64,000 bases of DNA from Copromyces sp. CBS 386.78 (lineage: Eukaryota; Ascomycota; Sordariomycetes; Sordariales; Sordariaceae): contig MU839094.1 of NCBI GenBank assembly GCA_030685235.1, positions 496,001 through 560,000 on the forward strand. The letters are read 5' to 3'. Positions 22,474 through 32,765 of this stretch are shown here, in pieces; the stretch's first letter is position 1, and the number at the start of each line of letters is the position of its first letter. A model generated the notes under the pieces. It saw only the letters and a list, made by a program, of their open reading frames with translations. It was not told the DNA's origin and ran no database searches. Position numbers and translations under genes: made by a program.

Positions 22474-22943
22474 TAAAATAGAGTAAAATTATACTAATAA
22501 AGGAATAGGGCTATACTATATAAATTTATATAGCGAAGAGTAAATTTAAAGCTAATAAATTTATTTATAGAATTAAATAGAATTATTAAACTATAACTAT
22601 AAAATTACCAAAAAGAAAAATAGAAAGTAAAATAAAGCTTTACTTCTATACTTTTCTCGTAATAGCAAAGTACGGATTTAAAGGTCGGTATTAAAGAAGA
22701 TAGGAAGTACTTTACGAATATAATTAAAGGTTTTAAAAAGGGAGTATTACAAAGATCTTAAGAATATTAGTATTCAATTCGTTATTCTTTTTCTTGCTTG
22801 TTTATCTATAGTTTGAAGGGGGATACCATCCTTTTTATACTTTTCCATCTTCAATCTTATTTAGCCTTGGAGCAGATCCGCTCCTTAGTATTATAGCTCC
22901 ATAAGTATTTCAATATCTATTCTAACAAAAACGCCCCAACTCA
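22474..22943 (-). repeat. Gypsy-1 5' LTR (right copy)
   Basis: 470 bp, pairs with 7947-8416 over the full length. Less RIP-mutated in its second half (22780-22943), where CA and TG persist. Confidence 0.88.
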
Positions 22944-22948
22944 ATACA

Positions 22949-23198
22949 CCTCCTTACTTGCAGACCTCTTTTGCCTATTTTGAAGTTAAAAGTGAAGCTA
23001 TTTATAGATTTGTTATATTCAAACCTAATTTCTCATCCAGATCTTCTAGATCGATCTCTTCCAGTTCCGGATTATCCTTTTTCCGGGGTAGTCTCTCTAC
23101 TATACTTAGAAGTTCCCTAAACCTCTTATATTTTAGAATATCTAGTGCCTTTATTAATTTATTTACTAGTATTAATTTCGTATCTAAATATTCGATTT
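22949..23198 (-). pseudogene. Copia pol, C-terminal end (RNase H tail)
   Basis: The reading frame on - continues across the 3.05-kb LTR element from 26254 and ends at a stop at 23002-23004. Residues such as KIEYLDTKLILVNKLIKALD and FRELLSIVERL correspond to the end of Ty1/Copia RNase H, where the family has a variant of LADxLTKAL. A Glu/Asp-rich tail (PELEEIDLEDLDEK) precedes the stop. The polypurine tract AAGGAGG follows directly. This piece is little touched by RIP. Confidence 0.7.
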
Positions 23199-23421
23199 TG
23201 TAACGGGTCTGCAAGAGTAAGGCACAGCGAGCAGTCGTGTAAGGTTGAAATGCTATATTTGACAAGGAAGAAAAGGAAGGAAAGACTGCACAGAAGGTGC
23301 AGTCTGGAATGAGGGTTTTGTGCACCGTGCCAAGGCCGGGGCAGCCGAGCCAGAGCCTTAGCAGATGGCTATGGCCTGGTATCTACTAGGTTACAACTTT
23401 TAGGTTCTCAGCCCTATGATA
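23199..23421 (+). repeat. 5' LTR of the 3.05-kb element
   Basis: 223 bp, same length as 26026-26248. A GC-rich core (GGCCGGGGCAGCCGAGCCAG) is kept in both. Confidence 0.88.
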
Positions 23422-24446
23422 TTACTCCCTTGCTCCCCCGGGAGCGCGGCCTTGCGTACAAATCACCCAGCAGCTAAAATTATACGAGAAAAAACGAAAA
23501 TCTAGCCCTAGTCTCTCCCAACCTAACGTATAGAATGGGGAAGAAATCAATAATACTAAGAAGTATCTATAATTGAGCCCCTAAATAAACGCTGCACGAC
23601 TACCTGCTCCCTACCCGAGTTGGTGGTACCCTTGCGAGGTATTACCCTTATAGAGTTGCTCCTAGTGTACGGGAACTAAGATTGAATTAGGGAATATATT
23701 TAGACCTTGCCTATCCGGGACGTCTCTTCTGCCGTAATACGTTAATAATTAGTGCCGGAGATAGTTTATAATATTAAGGCCATTACCCAATACTTTATAT
23801 CGCTCTGCTTCTCCTGCTAGTAGGAGCTTTTATTATTATTGTAATTATGGAATCGCTTATTATGTATCCTTCGCTAGGGACGGGCCTAGTAGTCTTGTGC
23901 TTACGAAATATTACGTTTGCTACCCTCCTGCGGTTGCGTTTTGTAGTAGATATTAGCTTCTAATTGGCTATACGTAAAGGGGTAACGGTATAAGGACTTA
24001 TTGCGTCGTTAACGAGCGGTAGATGGCTAGTATTTCCGTCGTTGCGGCTTCGCCCCTCCTAGCTGCCGGAAACTCCTCTTTTTGAATCTCTAGTTAGTAC
24101 TCCCTCTATTGTAGTCTTGTTAGGGTAGCCTTCAATAGGGTATTGCTTAGTCCGTATCTTCCTCTTAGTTGTTATTATTGTAATTACTTGCGCCCCTAAC
24201 CGAATTGAATTGTAAATTGTTTATTCTTATCTTTTTATATTATTTGAATTAGTGGGAGCTATTCCTATAGTTAGTATACTTGCCTTCCTTCTTCTATTAA
24301 TTCTTTTGCTTTTAAAACGGCGAAGTTACTATAGCGTTAATAGAGGTATCTATAGGATTACTAGTGTTATTATTAACCTGGACCTGCCTCGATAAGGATG
24401 AGGAGGAGGAGGTTAAAAAGGAGTTGCCATTAAGTTGGCGAAGATA

Positions 24447-25285
24447 ATAATAATAATAATAGTCTTATTCCCTATACTACTTATTTATAGCGCTTTATTA
24501 GTATAGGGTACTTCTCCTAGTTCTCTAGAGGAAACTATACGGCGATAAGCGCCGTCGAATAAAAACCGCTAACTCCTTTCGGTTGGGAATAAATCGCACT
24601 TGCTCCAATTCGATTCTATTTATAATAGTACTTACCTATTACCTTAATAAATAAATTACTTCCCTTTTACTACCTTCGATCTAATATTAAAATAATTGAA
24701 AAACTATTTTTATACGCCACTCCTTCTTTTTAAACCGCTTATAACAATCGTCCTTTCCTTATTATTTACCCTTATTCCCGCTTTATCGTTATCCCCTAAA
24801 TTCTTATAATTCTATTAAAGTTCATATAAATATAAAGGCCCCTTCCTTTCTTTTATATAAATTCTTCCCCGCCGCTATCTTTCGAATTTCTTTTTCTTTT
24901 TTATTTAATTAACTCTTAAAATAGCGTCGTCTTCTATTAACCGTATTCCCAACCGTCTTCTTAGCTATATATTCAATCCCTTAAACCTTACGATTCGTAT
25001 TAAGCGTAATACCGCTAAATATAATATCGACTTCGTCTATATAATAAATTCCCCGTCCCCTAAATTCTTTTATTCCTTTATACCCCCCTTTACCCCGGCG
25101 CTTAAATTCTAATCCCTTGTCCGAATATTAATTTCTAACCCCGCCTTTAACCTTCCCCCCGGCCGGTAAATCCTCTTTATCCTTATATTCGCCTCCCCTC
25201 CTCCTTGCTAACTACGTCAATTAGCGCCGTCCGTCGCGTTCCCTGCCTCTATTATAGCATGAAGTTTGCCGACTACGTTTACAGC
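24447..25285 (-). mobile_element. LINE fragment, 839 bp
   Basis: Antisense on +, tail first. Flanked by an exact 15-bp duplication AAGTTGGCGAAGATA (24432-24446 and 25286-25300). 5'-truncated. Confidence 0.9.
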
Positions 25286-25300
25286 AAGTTGGCGAAGATA

Positions 25301-25900
25301 GGTAAGTAGATTTGGGTATTATTTTAGTACGTCGGTACGGTTGTTAAAACGGAATTTCTAGTCGTTATTTAAGGTAGCGGAGAGTTGGTTAATTTTAGTA
25401 GAATCCGGCTAGGAATTTGCGCGAATACGGTATAATACCTTTTTGAAACGCGTGAGGAAGGGAGCTATAGGTTTACTACTTTTTTAACGAAGGTAGTAGA
25501 ATTCTTGCCCTCTTCTCTTAACTGCGTTGGGATCGCTGTAGGTAAGTCGGAGCTTTTCGATAAGCTCTTGCGGCAATTAAGGAGAGGCGGCGAAGGTAAC
25601 GAAAGGCTTTTTAATAGTAGGCGATAAGCAAGTTAATACGTAGTAGAATTACGCTTCTATATCGCCAATAGCGAGGCTATCAACGTAGAATTTAATTTGC
25701 ATACTAAGCACCTATATCTCAAAGTTTACTTTTTCCCCGGAAAAATTTTCGAGGTGGGGGAGGATTGGTTTCTTCGGCGGTAGCGAATTTAATAGAGGGG
25801 AGGACGATATTTTAAGAGTAGTGATCTTAATAATAATTTGTTCGATAGACGAGGCGAATTGTCGGTGCCGTTTTTGAGAGTTCGGCGACTACGGGATTTG
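25301..25900 (+). pseudogene. Possible gag-like remnant of the 3.05-kb element
   Basis: On + about 25540-25760 reads as a mostly open stretch with residues like FDKLLRQLRRGGEGNERLF, then YVVELRFYIANSEAINVEF. This resembles the gag segment of fungal Gypsy elements in which a basic stretch is followed by a Y..EFR..AAES-type helix. The similarity is weak and judged by eye. No zinc knuckle seen. Confidence 0.35.
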
Positions 25901-26025
25901 GGGAGGGATTGTTAGGATATTGTAATAGCGGGATTTTGTTGTAGAGAGGAACGGCGCGACGAAGGGAGACTCTTCGGGCGTGTAGGCGATAGTACGAGAT
26001 CGTTGAAAAAGAGGGTTAAATATAA

Positions 26026-26248
26026 TGTAACGGGTTTGCAAGAGTAAGGCATAGCGAGTAGTTGTATAAGGTTGAAATGTTATATTTAATAAGGAAGAAA
26101 AGGAAGGAAAGATTGTATAGAAGGTGCAGTCTGGAATGAGGGTTTTGTGTACCGTACTAAGGCCGGGGCAGCCGAGCCAGAGCTTTAGCAGATGGCCATG
26201 ACCTGGTATCCACCAGGTTACAACCCCTGGGCTCTCAGCCCCATGACA
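26026..26248 (+). repeat. 3' LTR of the 3.05-kb element
   Basis: 223 bp, TG...CA, followed at once by the GATTT duplication. Its last third is almost free of RIP changes. Confidence 0.88.
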
Positions 26249-26253
26249 GATTT

Positions 26254-26748
26254 TAAGCATCTTCTTAGTAAGGATCTCCTCCTTTAACTAGTACTTATAA
26301 ATATTTATATATTTTATTTTAGTATTAAACGTAGGGGTTTCTTTTATAAGCGCTTTAATAGTTTATTTATTATTATATTTTAGAGTAGGGATAGGATTTT
26401 TTAATAGCTTCACCTTTAGAACGGATATTAACCGTATTATAAATAGGGTTTTTTTAATTACCTTCTCAATTATATATAGTTCTACCTCTATTATTAAAGT
26501 TGTAATAGTAGTTTATTTAATTGTACTTTAGTAAATTAAATTACTATAAAATTTAATTGTAAAACCCTATAAGTTTTTTCGATTACTTAAATTGTTTGTA
26601 AATAAAGTATTTAAAGTTATTTCTAATCAGTGGTTGCCGCCGAAATATAATACTTAAATTTTAATAGTTTAAAAATATTATATAACCTTTTCGCTAGCTG
26701 TTAAATAGGCCGGACTAGGGTTATGATTATATTGTACTAGTCGGCTTA
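26254..26748 (-). pseudogene. Copia pol remnant (RNase H region)
   Basis: On - residues such as YNNK.TIKALIKETPTF and TKIKYINIYKY.LKEEI line up with the Copia RNase H block DNQ.AI...., T.HI.. ...REEV, and run into KIEYLDTK on the far side of the 3.05-kb LTR element. Stops are at sites explained by CAA to TAA changes. Confidence 0.7.
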
Positions 26749-26763
26749 TTAAAAATACGATAT

Positions 26764-27992
26764 CTGGTAGTCCTCGACCTTCATGTTCCGGCAGCGAGGA
26801 AGGACATTAGGGTCGTGCGGGAGACCGTCCGCGGTTAGGCGCTTACGTACGTCCTTGAGGAAGTCGATACAGGCGCTACGTAAACGACGAATTAGGGGCC
26901 TAGAATCGTTCTAAGAGCGGGATAAAGTAATAATTATAATTTAAACAGCGTTGTACTTATTGTAGTAATTTAACGGAATATCTAATATGTATTTCGTATT
27001 AGTAATAGGATAAGTAGCGTTCTATTTACTAGCGTTTCGAAGAACGTTAAAGAAGGAAACGAGAAGAAGATTGTAGGAGGAAATTTATTCTTAGTATTAA
27101 TATAGTAAATATATTCCGCGAAGAATATATAGAATATAATTATATTAAGGGATAGGGTATTATAAATATAATTGGTAAATTTTAAACTATAATAGAGGTA
27201 AGGAATGCGACGGATAGTACTAATTAACATAGTTAATAGGGAGGAAGGGAAGTAAACGTAAAAATAAGGAGGATTTACCGGCCGGGAAGAAGGTTGAAGG
27301 CGGGGTTAGAAGTTAATATTTGGATAAGGGTTTAGAATTCGGACGTTAAGGAAGAAGGGGGTATAAGGGAATAAGGGAATTTAGGGGATAAGGAATTTAT
27401 TATACGGATAAAGTCGATACTACGTTTAATAGTATTACGGTTAATACGAATCGTAAGGTTTAAAGGGTTGGATATATGGCCGAAAGGACGGTCGGGAGTA
27501 CGGCTAGTAGAAGAAGACGCTATTTTAAAAATTAATTAAATAAAGAAAAAGGGGAAGTTCGAAAAATAGCGGCAGGGAAAAATTCTTATATAGAAAGAAA
27601 AGAAGGGCCTTTACGCTTATACAAACTTTAATAGAATTATAAGAGTTTAAGGAATAATAATAAAACGGGAATAAAGGTAAATAATAGGGAAGGGACGATT
27701 ATTATAGGCGGTTTAGGAAGAAGGAGCGGCGTACGAAAATAATATCTTAATTATTCTAATATTAGATCGAAGGCGGTAGAGGGGAAGTAGTTTATTTATT
27801 AAAGCGGTAAGTAAATATTATTATAAATGGAATTGAAATAGAGTAGGCGCGATTTATTCGCGATTAAAAGGAGTTGGCGGTTTTTATCCAACGGCGTTTA
27901 TCGCCGCACGGTTTCCTCTAGAGAACTAGGAGAAGTACCCTATGCCAATAAAGCGCTATAGATAAGTAGTATAGGGAATAAGACTATTATTA
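26764..27992 (+). mobile_element. LINE fragment, 1229 bp, sense on +
   Basis: Starts near CTGGTAGTCCTCGACC, which equals the very end of the LINE coding region in copy 1, and ends in the (ATT)n tail. Duplication TTAAAAATACGATAT at 26749-26763 and 27993-28007. The first ~160 bp are nearly RIP-free. Confidence 0.85.
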
Positions 27993-28007
27993 TTAAAAAT
28001 ACGATAT

Positions 28008-28663
28008 TTAATCGAATATTAACCGTTATATATAGTAAGGAGCTTATATTAATTTAATAAGAGCGGATTTCTATGTAACTAGTAGTACCTTTGTAAAGGA
28101 TTAGTTCTGTATGTTTTATAGGTATTAGAGTGGGTTGAAAACTAGATTTGAGTAATTTAAAGATTTTTTTAATGTAGGCTTTTTATAATAGCTAAATCTT
28201 TCTTTAATTTCGATTACGGATAACTTTAATATTTAGAAACTATTAGAATTCGTCTCCCCTTATAAAGTAGAATTTCGATTGTAATTCTACAATATATTTA
28301 TTAACCTCTTCTATTTTACTTTTATTAAATGTAAATACGATACTATTAACGTAGTAAAATATAAGGATATTGTTCTTTTTTATAATGTACGGATCTTTAT
28401 AGATTGTTTCGAAGCTTATAGATTTGAACGTACCGTTGAATTCTCTTTACTATAATCGAGGTGTTCGTTGTAAATTATATAGTATTTTAATTAGTTTGAG
28501 GACCTTGCTAGGGATTTAATACTTAGGAGGTATATATATATAAATATCTTTATTAAAGTATATATTAACGAAGGTATTAATTGCGTTGTATTAGATTAGT
28601 TTGAAGTATATAAATCTCTTTAGTAAAGTATATATTAACGAAGGTATTAATTGCGTTATATTA
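28008..28663 (-). pseudogene. Copia reverse transcriptase remnant
   Basis: On - the frame contains KILYNLQRTPRL, then REFNGTFKSISFETIYKDPY and ILIFYYVNSIVFTFNKSKIE. This is the Ty1/Copia RT with the catalytic YVDD turned to YVNS at about 28334-28350, changes that G-to-A RIP on this strand explains. Neighbouring blocks (RNase H left, integrase/protease right) keep the Copia order once the insertions are removed. Confidence 0.82.
28541..28663. repeat. 70-bp tandem duplication in Copia
   Basis: The sequence around TATATTAACGAAGGTATTAA recurs exactly 70 bp later (28561 and 28631). The second unit is cut by the LINE at 28664 and resumes at 32111 with GATTAGTTTAAGG, matching GATTAGTTTGAAG of the first unit. 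Confidence 0.75.
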
Positions 28664-31600
28664 ATAATAATAGTCTTATTCCCTATGCTACTTATCTATA
28701 GCGCCTTATTGGTATAGGGTACTTCTCCTAGTTCTCTAGAGGAAACCGTATAGCGATAAGCGCCGTCGAATGAAAACTATTAATTCTTTTCGGTTGTAAA
28801 TAAACTGCGCCTATTCTATTTTAATTCTATCTATAGCGGTATTTACCTACCGCCTTAATAAATAAGCTACTTCCCTTTTACCGCTTTTAATCTAATATTA
28901 GAATAATTGAAATACCGTTCTCGTACGCCGCTCCTTCCTCTTAAACCGCTTATAGTAATCGTCCTTTCCCTATTATTTACCTTTACTCCCGCCCCGTCGT
29001 TATCCCCTAAATTCCTATAATTCTATTAAAATTTATATAAACGTAAGGGCCCCTTCCTTCCTTCTATAAAATTCCTCCCCGCTACTAATTTTCGAATTTC
29101 CCCTTCTTCTTTATTTAATTAATTCTTAAAATAACGTCCTCTTCTATTAGCCGTACTTTCAACTATCTTCCCAGCCATATATTCAACCCCTTAAACTTTA
29201 CAATTTATATTAATTATAATACTATTAAACGTAATATCGATTTCGTTTATATAATAAATTTTCTATTCTTTAAATTCTTCTATTCTCTTACGCCCCCTTC
29301 TTTTTTAACGCCCGAATTCTAAGCCCTTATTTGGGTATTAATTTCTAACCCCGCTTTTAACTTTCTTCCCGGCCGGTAAATCTTCCTTATCTTTACACTT
29401 ACTTCCCCTCCTCCTTATTAATTATATTAATTAGCGCCGTCCGTTATATTTCCTATTTTTATTATAGCTTAAAATTTACCGACTATATTTATAATACCCC
29501 GTCCTTTAATATAATTACGTTTCGTATATTCTTCGTAGAATATATTTGCTATATTAATATTAAAAGTAAATTTCCTCCTATAGTTTTCTTTTCGTTTTTT
29601 TCTCTAACGTTCTTCGAAACGCCGGTAAATAGAACGCTATTTATTTTATTACTAATATAAAATATATATTAAATACTCCGTTAGGTTATTATAATAAGTA
29701 TAACACTATTTAAATTATAATTATTATTTTATTTTACTTTTAGAAGGATTTTAATCCTCTTATTTATTATTTTCGTAGCGCCTATATCGATTTCCTTAAA
29801 AACGTATATAAACGCCTAATTACAGACGGCTTCCTATATAACCTTAATATTTTTCTTCGCTACTAAAATATAAAAGTCGAAAATTATTAGTATAAAAGAT
29901 ATTATAAAATATTTTTAACTAATCGTCCTTCTATTCCCGTTTTCGGCTTTAATAGAAAAAGTATTAATATTAATTCTCCGATAATAATTAATAGCCTTAT
30001 CGGCCCCCCCCCCTACTAATAAAAATTAGGTCTAATAGTACTACAAAGTTATTAAGAATTAAGATTTAATATTTAATATATTCCGTAAGCTCTTCGCCCG
30101 TAAAGAATATTAATTAATTATTTTAGTACCGCCTTTGTAATTAAGTAAATATTATAATTAATATAATTTAATTCCTCCTCTTCCTATTTTTCTTATACTT
30201 TCTTATTTTAATATTAAAATTAAATATATTTATAAATATTACGCGAATTTATTGTATTATTTTCCTTCTAATTTAATTATTAAATAATATTTATTCAATT
30301 TATTAAATTGTAATACTTATAAAAGGATTCTCTCAACCTCAGCTAGGTTCTATCGTTTAAATAAATTTAAAATTCTTCTTTCGTTTACAGTTAATCGGTC
30401 GCCGTTATCTAATAATTATTTATCTATAAATAATTTAGGACAATATATATAAAAATTTCTTTACTTATTTTATAAAAATAAATTAATATTATAATATTTA
30501 GAATTTTCCTTTAGAAAAGGAAAAATTAAAGGCCTATAACCTCCGTTCTTATTTAAATAAGAAGGGAATTCTTTATTTTAAATAATAAGTATTATTCGTC
30601 GTCGTCCTTTAGTTATTAAATTTTTTTCATTTTTCATTTTATACCAATTATATATTATTTTATAATATTATTATTAAACTTCGGGTTAAAATCGGTAATA
30701 GTAAATTCGTATTATCGGCCTAATTTAATTACCATTATTATTAATTAATAATTATAGTATAATATTTATTCTCTTATTATTACTTCTTCTAATTATTTTT
30801 CATAATTTATAGTAATTAATTTTAATATTTATAATAGGGGCGGTAGTACCCCTATTACCGGGGGCGGACTTATTATAATCGCTAGAAATTTCTCCGTTAG
30901 TATTTATTCTTTAACTTATTTAATTTTAGTAGTATTACTTTCTAATTTATTAACGGGTAGCCGACTTCTTATTCTTTTTATTTAAATATAATTAATTATT
31001 TAAATTATAATCCTTCGAACGAATTTTATTTAATTCGTACGGGTAAACCTTTTTTTGAAGGCTCTAATTTATTTATTAAAATAAAAATCGAATAGTAGAT
31101 AAAAAGTTTCTATTTTTAAATTCCTTATTAGTATAACTTTATACATTTTAATAATAATTTTCACATATTTAATTTAATATTTAATTAGCTTAATCGCTAT
31201 TCTTTGTAATTTATTATAAATTTCGGTCGGCTAATAGAAAATTAATATTCTATATACAATTATACTCCCAATATATTTAATATAAATTTCCTTCGTTCGT
31301 ATAAAAGAATAACCTTAAATTTTCGCCGCTAATTATATTAGTACGTTCGTTTACGTAATTATTTTTTATATATTACTTTTATATATATTTAGTAATTAAA
31401 TTTCCGATTTAATTAAATCCTAAAGAATTTAATCAAATCCGTTAATTTAAATACGATTCCTCCGATTTAAAGAATTTCCGTTCTTAGCTCCCTTATCCGT
31501 ATAAAATATATAAACTCCGTTTTATTTATTTCGAATTCTATCTTTTTCTTAATTACCTAATTCGAATAAATATTTTATACTATTTAGAACGTCCGATAAT

Positions 31601-32095
31601 TTTCTTCAATAGTCTTAATTACCGTAATAATATTTATATTATTAGCGAAGCCGACGGTAATTGTATTTTAAATAATAACTAATTTACAATATAATAGGGT
31701 AATAAAGAGAATAAAAAAGATTAGTAAGAAGGGGGAGCCTTGTAGTACGCCTACTATAATATTATAAGGTTAGGAAGTTTCGTCGTCGAAGAAGAGAAAA
31801 CCTTTTCTTCCGGTAACGAAACTATTAACCTATTAGAGGATCTATTTCGGGAATTATATTTCCTATAATATATATAAAAGTTACCTATAATTAATTCTAT
31901 TAAATATACCCTTCAAATCGAAGAGTATAAAAAATATTACGGCCTTAAGCTTCTATGCCGTATAGACCGCATCGGTAATTACTCGGACGGCGAACTCGGT
32001 TAAACGGCCTGCCCGGTTGCCTATTTAGCCCTCCGGGAGGAGATTATATTCTTCCGCTGCCTGCGTCAACCTCTTTGCCACGAGGGCTTCGAGGA
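28664..32095 (-). mobile_element. LINE insertion, 3432 bp, from RT core to 3' end
   Basis: Antisense on +. Duplication AATTGCGTTATATTA at 28649-28663 and 32096-32110. The 5' truncation falls in the RT: near 32090-31980 (on -) the residues VAKRLTQAAEEYNLLPEG and TEFAVRVITDAVYTAWKLKA are readable and nearly free of RIP. They are typical of the non-LTR RT fingers and QxGxR region in Tad-like fungal LINEs. The catalytic FADD reads FANN at about 31637-31648. The rest is strongly RIP-mutated. Confidence 0.88.
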
Positions 32096-32141
32096 AATTG
32101 CGTTATATTAGATTAGTTTAAGGTTGAGTTTTATAGTAAAA

Positions 32142-32749
32142 TAATAATAGTCTTATTCCCTATACTATTTATTTATAGCGCTTTATTAGTATAAGGTACT
32201 TTTCCTAGTTCTTTAGAGGAAATTGTGCGGCGATAAACGCCGTCGGATAAAAACCGCTAGCTCATTTTAGTCGCGAATAAATCGCGCCTACTCTATTTCG
32301 ATTCTATCTATAACGGTATTTACTTACCGCTTTAATAAATAAGCTACTTCCCTTCTACCGCCTTCGATTTAATATTAGAATAATTAAAATACTATTTTCG
32401 TATACTGCTCCTTCCTCCTAAACCGCTTATAATAATCGTTCCTTCCCTATCGTTTACCTTTACTCCTACCTCATCGTTATCCCTTAAATTCTTATAATTC
32501 TACTAAGGTTTATATAAGCGTAAAGGCCCCTTCTTTCCTTCTATAAGAATTCCTCCCCGCCGCTATCTTTCGAACTTCCTTTTCTCCCTTATTTAACTAA
32601 CTTTTAAAATAGCGTCTTCTTTTATTAGCCGTACTCCCGACTATTTTCCCGGCTATATATCCAATCTCCTAGGCCTCGCGATTTGTATTAACTGCGGTAC
32701 CGCTAAGCGTAGTGTCGACCTCGTCCGTATGATGGACTCCCCGTCCCCT
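32142..32749 (-). mobile_element. LINE fragment, 608 bp
   Basis: Antisense, with a 16-bp duplication GAGTTTTATAGTAAAA (32126-32141) and one-mismatch copy at 32750-32765. Sits only 31 bp of Copia sequence away from the preceding LINE. The 5' end (32690-32749) is nearly RIP-free. Confidence 0.88.
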
Positions 32750-32765
32750 GAGTTTTATACTAAAA

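Larger units (their letters stand above)
7947..22943 (-). mobile_element. Gypsy-1: 15-kb Ty3/Gypsy LTR retrotransposon, RIP-degraded
   Basis: Bounded by two 470-bp direct repeats (7947-8416 and 22474-22943), each starting TG (RIP to TA in the right copy) and ending CA, and flanked by ATAC (7943-7946 and 22944-22947). A pyrimidine-rich stretch right after the left LTR (CTTCCCTTC) is a polypurine tract on -, and pol reads on -. Order on -: LTR, gag-like region, protease (about 19.0 kb), RT (17.9-16.6 kb, split by a MITE), RNase H, integrase to about 14.7 kb, then about 6.3 kb of further sequence before the 3' LTR. All frames are broken, and CA/TG loss is strong throughout. It is inserted in the Copia 3' LTR. 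Four smaller elements sit inside it. Confidence 0.85.
23199..26248 (+). mobile_element. 3.05-kb LTR element with 223-bp LTRs (non-autonomous)
   Basis: Two 223-bp direct repeats (23199-23421 and 26026-26248) start TGTAACGGG and end ATGACA (RIP to ATGATA on the left). The exact 5-bp duplication GATTT is at 23194-23198 and 26249-26253. Inside, after removing an 839-bp LINE insertion, only about 1.75 kb remains: too short for pol and without RT or integrase motifs. A purine-rich GAAAAAGAGGG at about 26006-26016 before the right LTR suggests + orientation. It is inserted in the Copia RNase H frame. Best described as a LARD/TRIM-like, non-autonomous element. Confidence 0.85.

Noticed and set aside
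23002..23325. 107-residue frame on - as a host gene
   Set aside because: Its N-terminal third lies in the 223-bp LTR; the rest continues the Copia RNase H frame from 26254. It is a chimera across an insertion.
25889..26260. 123-residue frame on - ending in the right LTR
   Set aside because: It runs through the 223-bp LTR and shares its first residues with the frame in the left LTR; an LTR artefact.
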